The notes beneath the pieces were generated by a model, which was given only the letters and a program-made list of their open reading frames with translations, was not told where the DNA came from and made no database searches. A DNA stretch of 64,000 nucleotides from positions 1 to 64,000 of the forward strand of contig JBPOIJ010000038.1 of NCBI GenBank assembly GCA_052034585.1, in the 5' to 3' direction. This document shows positions 50,292 to 57,760 of this stretch, in pieces. Source of the DNA: Xiheimicrobium sp052034585. Lineage in GTDB: Bacteria; Myxococcota; Myxococcia; Myxococcales; Myxococcaceae. Each line of letters starts with the position of its first letter. The first letter of the stretch is position 1. The position numbers were made by a program, and so were the translations under genes.

Positions 50292-51956
50292 GTGGCCTTC
50301 AATCTCACGGTCTCGAAGGGCGCTGGCGCCGGAGAAGCGTTCTCCTTCACCGAGGAAGCTCGCCTCGGGCGCACCGCCGACAATGACATGGTGGTGAAGG
50401 ACCAGGCCGCCTCGCGCAGTCACGCCCGCGTCTACTTGGAGGCCGGCAAGTACTTTCTCGAGGACCTCGGGAGCGCGAACGGCACCCGCCTGAACAACGC
50501 GGCGGTGAAACAAGCCAAGGAGCTCAAGAGCGGTGACGCCATCACCATTGGCGACACCGTCATTCGGTTCGAGGTCGCGCCTGCGGACGAGACCCTCGCG
50601 CCCTCGTCGACGATGGACGAGTCGGGAGAGGAAGATCCCAACGCGACCCAGCTGCCCTCGCGCGCGCGCCCCGCGGCGGCACGCCCCGACTCGACGAACG
50701 CCGACGAAGAGCCGCCGGCCGAGGCCCCAGCCGACGAGGCTCCAGCGGACGTGACGGGCGAGGAAGAGGCCGCGTCGACGGGTGAAGAGGACGTCAACTC
50801 GACGATGTTCGTCGACGTGCCCAAGCCCAAGGCGCTCCAGCGCCCCTCGAACGGCGGGCGGCGCTCCTCGCCGCCGGAGCGCCCGAGCCGAGGAGGCAGC
50901 GCGGCGATCGAGCGCCCCTCGCGCGCCCGCGCGATCCAACGGGAACCCGAAGCCGAAGACGAGGTGGAGCTCAGCGCCGCGGAGCGAGCCCGGCTTCGAC
51001 GTCAGATGCAGCAATCGACGGGCGGCCGGGTGCAGCTGCTCTGGCAAGATCTCCCCAAGCCCCTGCGCATTCTCGTCGGCGGGTTTGGAACGGTGCTGGT
51101 CGTCGGCACCATTCTCCTGGCTGGCTACGTCGCGTGGCCTCGGCACAAGGTGCTGAAGCCCGAGCCCAAGAGCCTCTCTGCGGACGGCGCGCTCGTCGAG
51201 GAGAGCTTCGGCAACGGGAAGGTCACCTACTCGACGCCCGATCAGAAGGCCTTCACCTTCAAGACGACCTCTCCGACGCGGATCGTGGGCGTCCTCCACT
51301 ACCAGGCGGCGAACGTCAGCACGGAAGAGGTGACCATCAACCTCAACGGCCAGGACTTGGGCTCGGTGCCGCCAGACGACATCGATCCCGAATCGCGCGA
51401 GGTCGAGGCCGTCTTGCCCGCCGCCACCATTCAGCCGCGCGACGAGAACCTGATCACCTTCGACAACACCAAGAACCCGCCAGGCGACGAAGAGTGGAAG
51501 ATCTGGAACATCTGGGTCGAGATCATTCCCGTGCCGGAGATGTCGACCGAGGAGGCGCGGCGGCGGGCGCAGGACGAGATCGACAAGGCGGCGAAGGCCT
51601 ACGAGCTCCGCGAGGTCGGTGCAGCGAACCTCTTCCGCGCGTGGAAGATCTACCGCGAGGCGTGGTTGCTCCTCGAGGCGACGCCCGACGCGCCCGCCGA
51701 GCTGCTCACGCTCTCGCGCACCCGAATGAAGGAGATTCGCCCGGAGCTCGACAAGAAGTGCAACCTGATGATCCTGAAGTTCAAGGGCATCGTGAACACG
51801 CGGCCCGACGCCTACGCCGAGGGCCGCCAGATCCTCGAGAACATTCCCGAGCACTTCCCGACGCGCGAGCACCCGTGCTTCAACTTCTCGCGATCGCTCT
51901 TGCGCACCATCGACGGCTTCGACGACTTCGAGGCTTCGGGACCCGCGCAGGAGTGA
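50292..51956 (+). CDS. FHA-domain membrane protein heading a Tad-like cluster
   Basis: About 554 residues from GTG 50292; ATG 50178 would be longer but overlaps the divergent gene. The N-terminal FHA domain (~10-95) has LGRTADNDMVV, the phosphothreonine-binding SRSHARV and LGSANGTRLN. A long acidic then basic Pro/Arg/Ser linker follows, with a membrane helix at ~258-282 (LRILVGGFGTVLVVGTILLAGY). The periplasmic ~275 residues hold a beta-sandwich (~300-390) and a helical TPR-like part ending HPCFNFSRSLLRTIDGF. It would read Thr-kinase phosphorylation in the cytoplasm and signal to, or anchor, the pilin-like proteins encoded downstream after a 170-base gap. Confidence 0.85.
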   Translation: MAFNLTVSKGAGAGEAFSFTEEARLGRTADNDMVVKDQAASRSHARVYLEAGKYFLEDLGSANGTRLNNAAVKQAKELKSGDAITIGDTVIRFEVAPADETLAPSSTMDESGEEDPNATQLPSRARPAAARPDSTNADEEPPAEAPADEAPADVTGEEEAASTGEEDVNSTMFVDVPKPKALQRPSNGGRRSSPPERPSRGGSAAIERPSRARAIQREPEAEDEVELSAAERARLRRQMQQSTGGRVQLLWQDLPKPLRILVGGFGTVLVVGTILLAGYVAWPRHKVLKPEPKSLSADGALVEESFGNGKVTYSTPDQKAFTFKTTSPTRIVGVLHYQAANVSTEEVTINLNGQDLGSVPPDDIDPESREVEAVLPAATIQPRDENLITFDNTKNPPGDEEWKIWNIWVEIIPVPEMSTEEARRRAQDEIDKAAKAYELREVGAANLFRAWKIYREAWLLLEATPDAPAELLTLSRTRMKEIRPELDKKCNLMILKFKGIVNTRPDAYAEGRQILENIPEHFPTREHPCFNFSRSLLRTIDGFDDFEASGPAQE

Positions 51957-52002
51957 CGTCGTTCATGTAGGACAACCTGCCGAAACATCGGCTCGCGAGC
52001 GT

Positions 52003-52082
52003 CCACCTGACGGATGGTTGGCGGGAGGGTCTCTGCCGATGATGCGACATCATGAGACGAACACTCCGTATCGGTCAGGTGG
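52003..52082. promoter_or_regulatory. Nested inverted repeats in the leader of the TadE-like gene
   Basis: Outer arms CCACCTGAC (52003-52011) and GTCAGGTGG (52074-52082) enclose an inner repeat ATGATG-CGA-CATCAT (52039-52053), almost centred. As RNA this would give a long two-part stem-loop about 45 bases before the TadE start. As DNA, the outer arms could be two operator half-sites. The spacing and near-common centre are unlikely to be accidental but are unproven. Confidence 0.45.
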
Positions 52083-52126
52083 CCGAAGCTCTCGCGGGGA
52101 AGGCTGGGCCGCGCGACAATCGGCTC

Positions 52127-52951
52127 ATGAAGCGACAGCGCTCGCGACGTGGGCAGGTGGTGGTCGAGACGGCGATCGTGATGCCCGTCTTCGTCTTTCT
52201 GATCCTCGGGCTCCTTCAAATGGGCCTGATGCACCACGCGAGAGTCCTGACCAAGTACGCCGCCTACAAGGCCGTGCGTGCCGGAGCGTTGCGCCGCGGT
52301 GAGCCCGATCCGATGAAGCGCGCCGCGTTGGCGGTGATGCTGCCCGTGTTGGGCCGAGCCAGCGCGACCGGAGCGCCCTACCGCACCGACGACATCGGCA
52401 AGTACAACATGGCGTGGGCTTCGATGAAGAACGGCACGCAGCAGTGCTCCGGCAAGTGCGCCGACTTCATCGAGGTGAACGTCTGCAACCCGCTCAAGAA
52501 CCAGGCGAACGTGAAGAACGACTTCGACGACCCGCGCAAGGCGATGGGGCAGTCGAAGTCCTCACCTCCTCCAGAACCAGAAGAAGGTGAGACCGGCGCA
52601 CCTCCGCCTGCCGACGCGAACTTCGACTGGAAGGGCTTCAACAGCACCAAGCTCCAGGTGCAGCTCACGACCTACTACCGAATGTACATTCCCTTCGCGA
52701 ACTGGATGGTGTGGCGGCTCGCGGTGGGGAAGGAAGCGGGCTCGCCCAAGAAGATGCGGTACCTGGGCTGGAAGGCCGACCCCAACGCGCCGGCGGCCAC
52801 CACCCTCAACTCCCTCTCGGCCGCGGCGGATCAGAAGATCTACATCATGCCGATCCGCGCGAGCTACGCGATGCGCATGCAGTCGAACTTCTCACAGGCT
52901 GGCATTGGCGGACTTCAGGGCTCCAACACTTGCAAGAAGACCTGGCAATGA
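52127..52951 (+). CDS. TadE-like pilus/pseudopilin protein
   Basis: 274 residues from ATG 52127 (weak ribosome-binding site). The N-terminus MKRQRSRRGQ followed by VVVETAIVMPVFVFLILGLLQ is a TadE-type signal: a basic stretch, RGQ, a Glu a few residues on, then a hydrophobic helix. This marks a minor pseudopilin processed by a prepilin peptidase. The remaining ~230 residues are extracytoplasmic, with Cys pairs (CSGKCADF, VCNPL) and a Pro-rich loop. It belongs to the cluster TadE-TadG-TadE-like-289aa-68aa-Flp, with stop/start overlaps after it. Confidence 0.82.
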   Translation: MKRQRSRRGQVVVETAIVMPVFVFLILGLLQMGLMHHARVLTKYAAYKAVRAGALRRGEPDPMKRAALAVMLPVLGRASATGAPYRTDDIGKYNMAWASMKNGTQQCSGKCADFIEVNVCNPLKNQANVKNDFDDPRKAMGQSKSSPPPEPEEGETGAPPPADANFDWKGFNSTKLQVQLTTYYRMYIPFANWMVWRLAVGKEAGSPKKMRYLGWKADPNAPAATTLNSLSAAADQKIYIMPIRASYAMRMQSNFSQAGIGGLQGSNTCKKTWQ

Positions 52952-54498
52952 AAACGACCACTCAACGACGACGCGGGCAGACGCTGGTGTTGGCGGTGGT
53001 GACGATGCTCACCCTCGCGCTCACCATGATGGTGGGCTTCAACATCTCGCACACCGTTCACGAGAAGATCCGCATCCAGCAGGCCGCGGACGCGCAGGCA
53101 TACAGCTCGGCCGTGCTCCAGGCCCGCGTGATGAACATGAACGCCGTGGTCAATCGCGCCATCGCCGCCATGACGGTCGCGCAGATGTCACTTCACGCGT
53201 GGAACGAGATCGCCACTCATGAAGTGAACATGCTCGAGGCCGGCCAGTGGATCTTCCTCGAGATCGGGCTGATCGAGCTGGGGCTCTGTCTGGCCTGGCA
53301 GTTCTCTCACTGCCCAGACGCGATCGAGGCCTTCATCATCATGTCGCAGTACGCCTCGGAGCACAGCAACTACGACCAGAAGCTCCAAGGCCACGAATCC
53401 GACTTCAACAATGCTGTCCAGATGCTCTACCTCGGGAAGAAGGTGCTCTACGGCCAGGAGCTCGCCTTCTCCTACTCGGTCTACGGCCAGCTCGGCGGCG
53501 GCAGCATCTTGGACGACATGCTCAAGAAGTCGGCCCCCCATGCGACCGCGAACGGCGCCCTGCGTGGCGTCAACGTGGCGAACCTGCTGTGCGCGCAAGA
53601 CGGCCCGCAAGGGGCAGTGCCGCCCTGCGTGGGTGCCGAGCCCCTCGTCTTCCAGCGTTCGCGCCAGGCCCCGGCGGAGCGGTCGAAGCAGGCCCAGAAC
53701 GCCGCCAACGCCGCCCGTCCCGACTTCAACATGGGCAAGCCCGGCGCCCTGAACGACGGCACCGACTTCCTCCCCGGCTACGGCCGCTTCGTCATCAACC
53801 CGTCGAAGATGATGGACATTCAGAGTGAGGGCCTCTTCATCGCGACCTACTTCAACGACTTCGAGAGCCGCACCGGCCAGAACTTCAGCCAGGCGAGCAG
53901 CAACTCGCACACCGCCGAAGACGTGGGGTCGAGCAACGACGGCATCGCCTTCGGCCAGTGGCGGCACGGCGTCGGCGTCTTCCCGTTGAGCAGCAGCGTC
54001 TACTCCGATCAGAACAGCGGCCAGCACACTGGCGGCGGCCACAGCGGTTCGCACGGCGAGTTCAAGACGATCGCCCAGCTGAACAACGAGGCGTCGCTCA
54101 TCACCTTCAATGCGCACCCGAACGCGAGCGCGGACAACGACTGGGGCCAGCCCTCGGCCTATGCGGCCGTTCAGCAAGACCTCCGGCTGCTCCAGAACAC
54201 CGGCAAGGGTGGGTCGTACGAGGTCGCGAAGAACGGCTCGGGCACCATCAACCTCAAGATCGGCAACGAGACCCACAAGGTGACGCTCGTGTCGGAGACC
54301 AACGGCCTCGCGGTCGCCAAGGCCAAGGCCTACTTCCACCAGCTCGGCGCTGGGTGGAAGCTCTCTCCGAACGGCTTCGACCCGTTCTGGCGAGCGAAGC
54401 TGCACCCGTTCCGCGATCGCACCGAGTTCAACGCCGCGCTTGGGATGGGCGGCGAGCCGCACATGGGAGTGCTGGGACCCTACGAGGGAGAGGACTGA
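52948..54498 (+). CDS. TadG-like membrane-anchored protein
   Basis: 516 residues, with its ATG overlapping the previous stop (ATGA). The N-terminal TTTQRRRGQTLVLAVVTMLTLALTMMVGFN is a TadG-like anchor (RRRGQ then a hydrophobic helix), followed by SHTVHEKIRIQQAADAQAYSSAVLQARVMN, a conserved TadG stretch with QAADAAA-like packing. The long extracytoplasmic part is Gly/Ser/Asn-rich (HTGGGHSGSHGEF, KNGSGTINLKIGN). It would contribute to the outer face of a Tad-type fibre or secretion system. No von Willebrand domain was recognised. Confidence 0.75.
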   Translation: MKTTTQRRRGQTLVLAVVTMLTLALTMMVGFNISHTVHEKIRIQQAADAQAYSSAVLQARVMNMNAVVNRAIAAMTVAQMSLHAWNEIATHEVNMLEAGQWIFLEIGLIELGLCLAWQFSHCPDAIEAFIIMSQYASEHSNYDQKLQGHESDFNNAVQMLYLGKKVLYGQELAFSYSVYGQLGGGSILDDMLKKSAPHATANGALRGVNVANLLCAQDGPQGAVPPCVGAEPLVFQRSRQAPAERSKQAQNAANAARPDFNMGKPGALNDGTDFLPGYGRFVINPSKMMDIQSEGLFIATYFNDFESRTGQNFSQASSNSHTAEDVGSSNDGIAFGQWRHGVGVFPLSSSVYSDQNSGQHTGGGHSGSHGEFKTIAQLNNEASLITFNAHPNASADNDWGQPSAYAAVQQDLRLLQNTGKGGSYEVAKNGSGTINLKIGNETHKVTLVSETNGLAVAKAKAYFHQLGAGWKLSPNGFDPFWRAKLHPFRDRTEFNAALGMGGEPHMGVLGPYEGED

Positions 54499-54501
54499 GT
54501 C

Positions 54502-55620
54502 ATGACCACCAAGCGTTCACGTCGGCGTGGGGCAGCGGCCGTCGAGCTGGCCGTCTCGATGATCTTCCTCGTCCCGCTCATCATGTACATGTTCTTCCTC
54601 CAGGACATGTTGGTGATGAAGCTCAATGGCCAGGAAGCGGCGATTCAGGCCGTCTGGGACTACTCGGTGCTCGACATGAGCGGCCAGAAGGTCTCGTACT
54701 ACGACGGCTCGGGCGGCTCGGGTCAGGTCCCCAAGATGAACCGCTTCACCTATTGCGATCACACCGCCGCCTTCGACAGCTACAGCGTGAGCAACGACTG
54801 CTCCGAGCAGGAGAGCGTCAAGCACCACAAGGCGATGGCGGCGCACGAGTGCTGGGTCGGCCAGGATCACGGAACCTACGGTGGCCAGGTGAAGTGCTAC
54901 CTGCAAGGCGAGCCACTCGGTACGGCCAGCATCCCTGCTGGGGCGAAGGGCAACGCGCAGGGCGGCCTCGTTCAGTGCCATTCCCGCTTGGGCATCATGA
55001 ACTACTACCTGCCCAACAAGTTCCTCACCACCTTCCGCCAGGGCAAGGGCTTCTCGATGAACACCGACGCCAGCGGTAAGGAGAAGCGCCGCATGGAGTC
55101 GCGCTGGGCGGTCGGGAACGGTGGCGGCAGTGGCTCGACGACGGCCCTCCCCGGTGGCGGTGGCCAGGATCAGGCGCACAACGATCGAAAGAACAACCTC
55201 GAAGAAATCGGGAACACCTCGGTGGGGTCGAACTACTGGCGCCTCAACTGGACCGAGAACTGGATGCTCGTCGACGCGTGGGCGCTCGGCCTCGAGGGCG
55301 GAGATCAGGACGCCGCCTCGATCGATCCCAACAGCCCGAGCGGGCCGCTCTTCGACCGCGTTCAAGCCGCCTACCCCGGCACCGTCTTCGGCGCGATGGC
55401 CATCGCCTACGGCGGCCAGCTCGTCTCCGACAGCATGCTCAGCCCTGGGGCGCTCACCGGCGCGCTCGGTGACGACCTGACCTCTGCGCAGGCGGCCTTC
55501 AAGGCGAAGGATCAACCGCAGCAGTTCAACAACAGCCACTGGGCGGCGCAGGGTGGCGATCAGCGAGTGCAGCAGACCTACAACAACCGTCAGGACGGCT
55601 ATTTCGGCTTCAATCAATGA
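54502..55620 (+). CDS. Second TadE-like membrane-anchored protein
   Basis: 372 residues. The N-terminus TTKRSRRRGAAAVELAVSMIFLVPLIMYMFF is again a basic/RGA signal with a Glu at the +5-like position and a membrane helix, typical of TadE-type pseudopilins. The extracytoplasmic part is Gly/Gln/Asn-rich with several Cys (TYCDHTAAF, NDCSEQES, HECWVGQ, KCYLQGE, QCHSRL), suggesting disulfide stabilisation. It begins 4 bases after the previous gene and its stop overlaps the next ATG, so all are one translated unit. Family beyond TadE-like not recognised. Confidence 0.72.
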   Translation: MTTKRSRRRGAAAVELAVSMIFLVPLIMYMFFLQDMLVMKLNGQEAAIQAVWDYSVLDMSGQKVSYYDGSGGSGQVPKMNRFTYCDHTAAFDSYSVSNDCSEQESVKHHKAMAAHECWVGQDHGTYGGQVKCYLQGEPLGTASIPAGAKGNAQGGLVQCHSRLGIMNYYLPNKFLTTFRQGKGFSMNTDASGKEKRRMESRWAVGNGGGSGSTTALPGGGGQDQAHNDRKNNLEEIGNTSVGSNYWRLNWTENWMLVDAWALGLEGGDQDAASIDPNSPSGPLFDRVQAAYPGTVFGAMAIAYGGQLVSDSMLSPGALTGALGDDLTSAQAAFKAKDQPQQFNNSHWAAQGGDQRVQQTYNNRQDGYFGFNQ

Positions 55621-56486
55621 AGAAGCGGTCGATCAGCATCGCTTGGTTGTTGGTGTTGGCGGCGGGCGGAGGACTGGGGCTGGGCGCGCTGATCGCTGGG
55701 AGAGCGCCGACGGAAGAAGAGGGCGAAGCCATGTTGGCGGAGGCAGAGGCCGAGGTCGATCGCAAGTTGCCGATGGGCGTTCCCGAGCGGGTCGACTCGA
55801 TGGCTCCCGACCCGCGCTCGCTCGACGGCATTCCCGTCTACCCTGGTGCCGAGCCGCGCAAGCTCACCGACGTCGCGTCCGTCATGGGCATGCCGATGTT
55901 GGCCTCGTGGTTCACCACGCGTGATCAGCCCTGGCAGATCTTCAACTACTACCGAGCGGCCTACGAGGACGCGGGGGTGTTCGCAGTCGGGACGATGTTC
56001 AGCGAGCGGGTCGGCTACGTGGGCTGGCTCGAGGAGGAGGACGTCGACGACGGGGGCATCGCCGAGGGCGTCATGCACCTGGTGTCGATCGTGAAGAACA
56101 CCGAGACCTCCACCGAGACGATGGTGTTCCTCTCGGCGTCGCGGCCTCAGCGCTTGCTCGATGGGTCGAACCGCATTCCCCCAGGCATCGCCTTTCCGGC
56201 GGGCATCGAGACGCCGCAGATGGTCGAGATGGCGATGGAGGGGCGGCCGCGGCGCATCATCACCACCAAGCGACGGGGCGAGCTCAAGGGCACCGTCGAC
56301 GAGATCGTCGGCTTGATGAACCGCGACGGGTGGAAGGTGGAAGACGTGATGAAGTCCGACACGAGCCACTCGTTCATCGGGCGCAAGAACGGAATGTCCC
56401 AGACCGTTTCGGCGGCAGTGTCCGCTGGAGGGACGGAAGTGAGTCTGATGTACAGTATGGAGCCAGAAAGGAAGTCCGCTCCATGA
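55617..56486 (+). CDS. Single-helix membrane protein of unknown function in the Tad-like operon
   Basis: 289 residues. An N-terminal hydrophobic segment (~9-30; IAWLLVLAAGGGLGLGALIAG) anchors the protein, with the rest extracytoplasmic. The domain contains ASWFTTRDQPWQIFNYYRAAYEDAG and LDGIPVYPGAEPRKL, which resemble small alpha/beta domains with a conserved 'vYPGA' motif found in secreted proteins that carry a DUF4178-like or 'YPGA' fold. Function not recognised. Start and stop overlap neighbouring genes by four bases each. Confidence 0.65.
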   Translation: MKKRSISIAWLLVLAAGGGLGLGALIAGRAPTEEEGEAMLAEAEAEVDRKLPMGVPERVDSMAPDPRSLDGIPVYPGAEPRKLTDVASVMGMPMLASWFTTRDQPWQIFNYYRAAYEDAGVFAVGTMFSERVGYVGWLEEEDVDDGGIAEGVMHLVSIVKNTETSTETMVFLSASRPQRLLDGSNRIPPGIAFPAGIETPQMVEMAMEGRPRRIITTKRRGELKGTVDEIVGLMNRDGWKVEDVMKSDTSHSFIGRKNGMSQTVSAAVSAGGTEVSLMYSMEPERKSAP

Positions 56487-56689
56487 TGAAACTGGTGCTC
56501 ACCGCGTGTCTCCTCTCGGGCAGCCTGGCCTTCGCCACCAACCCGAACTGCGCTCGCGCCTGCCAGGACACGCAGAAGAAGATCGAGAAGACCTGCAAAG
56601 AGAAGAAGGACAGCAAGCAAGGGTGCGACATGGTGCTCAAGCAGTTCATGCCCGAGTGCCTCAAGTCGTGTGATCGGAGAAAGAAATGA
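56483..56689 (+). CDS. Small secreted cysteine-rich protein
   Basis: 68 residues from ATG 56483 (or ATG 56486), coupled to the previous stop. The signal peptide ends at AFA. The mature ~48 residues are strongly basic with Cys in a regular pattern (NCARACQDT, KTCKEK, GCDMV, PECLKSCD), implying two or three disulfides and a compact helical hairpin. It sits directly before the Flp-like pilin gene, whose ATG overlaps its stop. It could be a fibre-associated or periplasmic accessory. No family recognised. Confidence 0.7.
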   Translation: MMKLVLTACLLSGSLAFATNPNCARACQDTQKKIEKTCKEKKDSKQGCDMVLKQFMPECLKSCDRRKK

Positions 56690-56904
56690 ACTCGCTCGTG
56701 TCGAACTCGAAGGCGCAGCAGCAGGCCCTCAGGCGTCGCCGCTCGCGGGGACAGGCGATGGTCGAGTACTCGATCGTCACCCATGCGCTGCTGCTCATCG
56801 GTGGGACGACGATGATGGGCATCTCCCAGTACCTGCGCCTGTTCGAAGGCATCGACGTGTACCTGAAGAGCGTCTACTTCGTGCTCCAGACCGCCGCGGT
56901 CTGA
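56686..56904 (+). CDS. Flp-type pilin-like protein
   Basis: 72 residues. The sequence RRRSRGQAMVEYSIVTHALLLIGGTTMMG has the Flp hallmarks: basic leader, a Gly at the processing site, then VEY and a hydrophobic helix. The short hydrophilic C-terminus (GIDVYLKSVYFVLQ) matches Flp/Fap pilin size. After cleavage by a TadV-like peptidase it would be the major subunit. The preceding gene overlaps it by four bases. TadA, TadB and TadC motor genes are not in the window, so assembly would depend on genes elsewhere. Confidence 0.75.
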   Translation: MNSLVSNSKAQQQALRRRRSRGQAMVEYSIVTHALLLIGGTTMMGISQYLRLFEGIDVYLKSVYFVLQTAAV

Positions 56905-56974
56905 GCCAGCGTCACGCAAGTCCTCTCACGCAAGTCATGGCGAGCGCGGCTGGCTTTGAGTAAGCCGCCGCCCC

Positions 56975-57676
56975 ATGGACCAACCCGGCCCCAAGCAGCG
57001 CTCCCCTTGGCTGTACGTGCTCCTCGGCTGTCTGGGCTTCGCCGCCCTCAGCTGCCTTGGCGTGGTCGCGGTGTTGGGGTTCGGGGTGAAGAAGGCCAAC
57101 GACATGGTCCAGGGGGTGACCGACCCGACGACCCGCAACGCGAACGCGAAGAAGATGCTGGGCAGCATTCCTCCCGGCTACACGGTGGCGATGTCGATGA
57201 GCTTTCTCGGCATGGTGGACACCGCGATCCTCACCGATGCGATCATGCCGGAGGACGGCGGCATCGAGCTCGGCGATCACGTCTTCACCTACCTGCGGGT
57301 GATGGCGAACGAGCAGAACAAGGCCTCGAAGGACTTCTTCGTCAAGGGTGAGGGTGATCTCGATCACCTGCGGCAGAACAACATCAACGTCGACCCGCGC
57401 GACATCATCAAGCGCGGCAACTTCACCGTCGACGGGCGGCGGCTCTACTACGTGGCGGCCCGCGGGCACTTCGGAGTGACGACGAAGGAAGCCGAGAAGG
57501 GCCTCAACGCCACCGTGATGTTCGACTGCCCCGGCGAGCAGCTCCACCTCGGGGTCTGGTCGATGCGCGACCCGGCCCCCGACAAGCCAGCGAGCGAGCT
57601 CGATCTCACCGGCACCGTCGTCGACGAGGCCGAGATGTCGAAGTTCTTCAAGCCGATGGACCCCTGCGGGAAGTGA
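56975..57676 (+). CDS. Single-helix hypothetical protein after the Tad-like cluster
   Basis: 233 residues from ATG 56975, 70 bases after the Flp-like gene. One membrane helix (~11-36; WLYVLLGCLGFAALSCLGVVAVLG) is followed by an extracytoplasmic domain with GYTVAMSMSFLGMVDTAIL, HVFTYLRVMAN, RRLYYVAARGHFG and a C-terminal DPCGK. The fold is not recognised. Its topology and place in the strand suggest it may belong functionally to the preceding envelope cluster, but the gap leaves that open. Confidence 0.6.
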   Translation: MDQPGPKQRSPWLYVLLGCLGFAALSCLGVVAVLGFGVKKANDMVQGVTDPTTRNANAKKMLGSIPPGYTVAMSMSFLGMVDTAILTDAIMPEDGGIELGDHVFTYLRVMANEQNKASKDFFVKGEGDLDHLRQNNINVDPRDIIKRGNFTVDGRRLYYVAARGHFGVTTKEAEKGLNATVMFDCPGEQLHLGVWSMRDPAPDKPASELDLTGTVVDEAEMSKFFKPMDPCGK

Positions 57677-57760
57677 TCGGCCCGCGCAGATCTCCGTACA
57701 TCTGACCGTCGGTCGCGCCCTGCGAGGCTGTAGTAGCGTCGTGCTCGCGAGGGGGACGTC

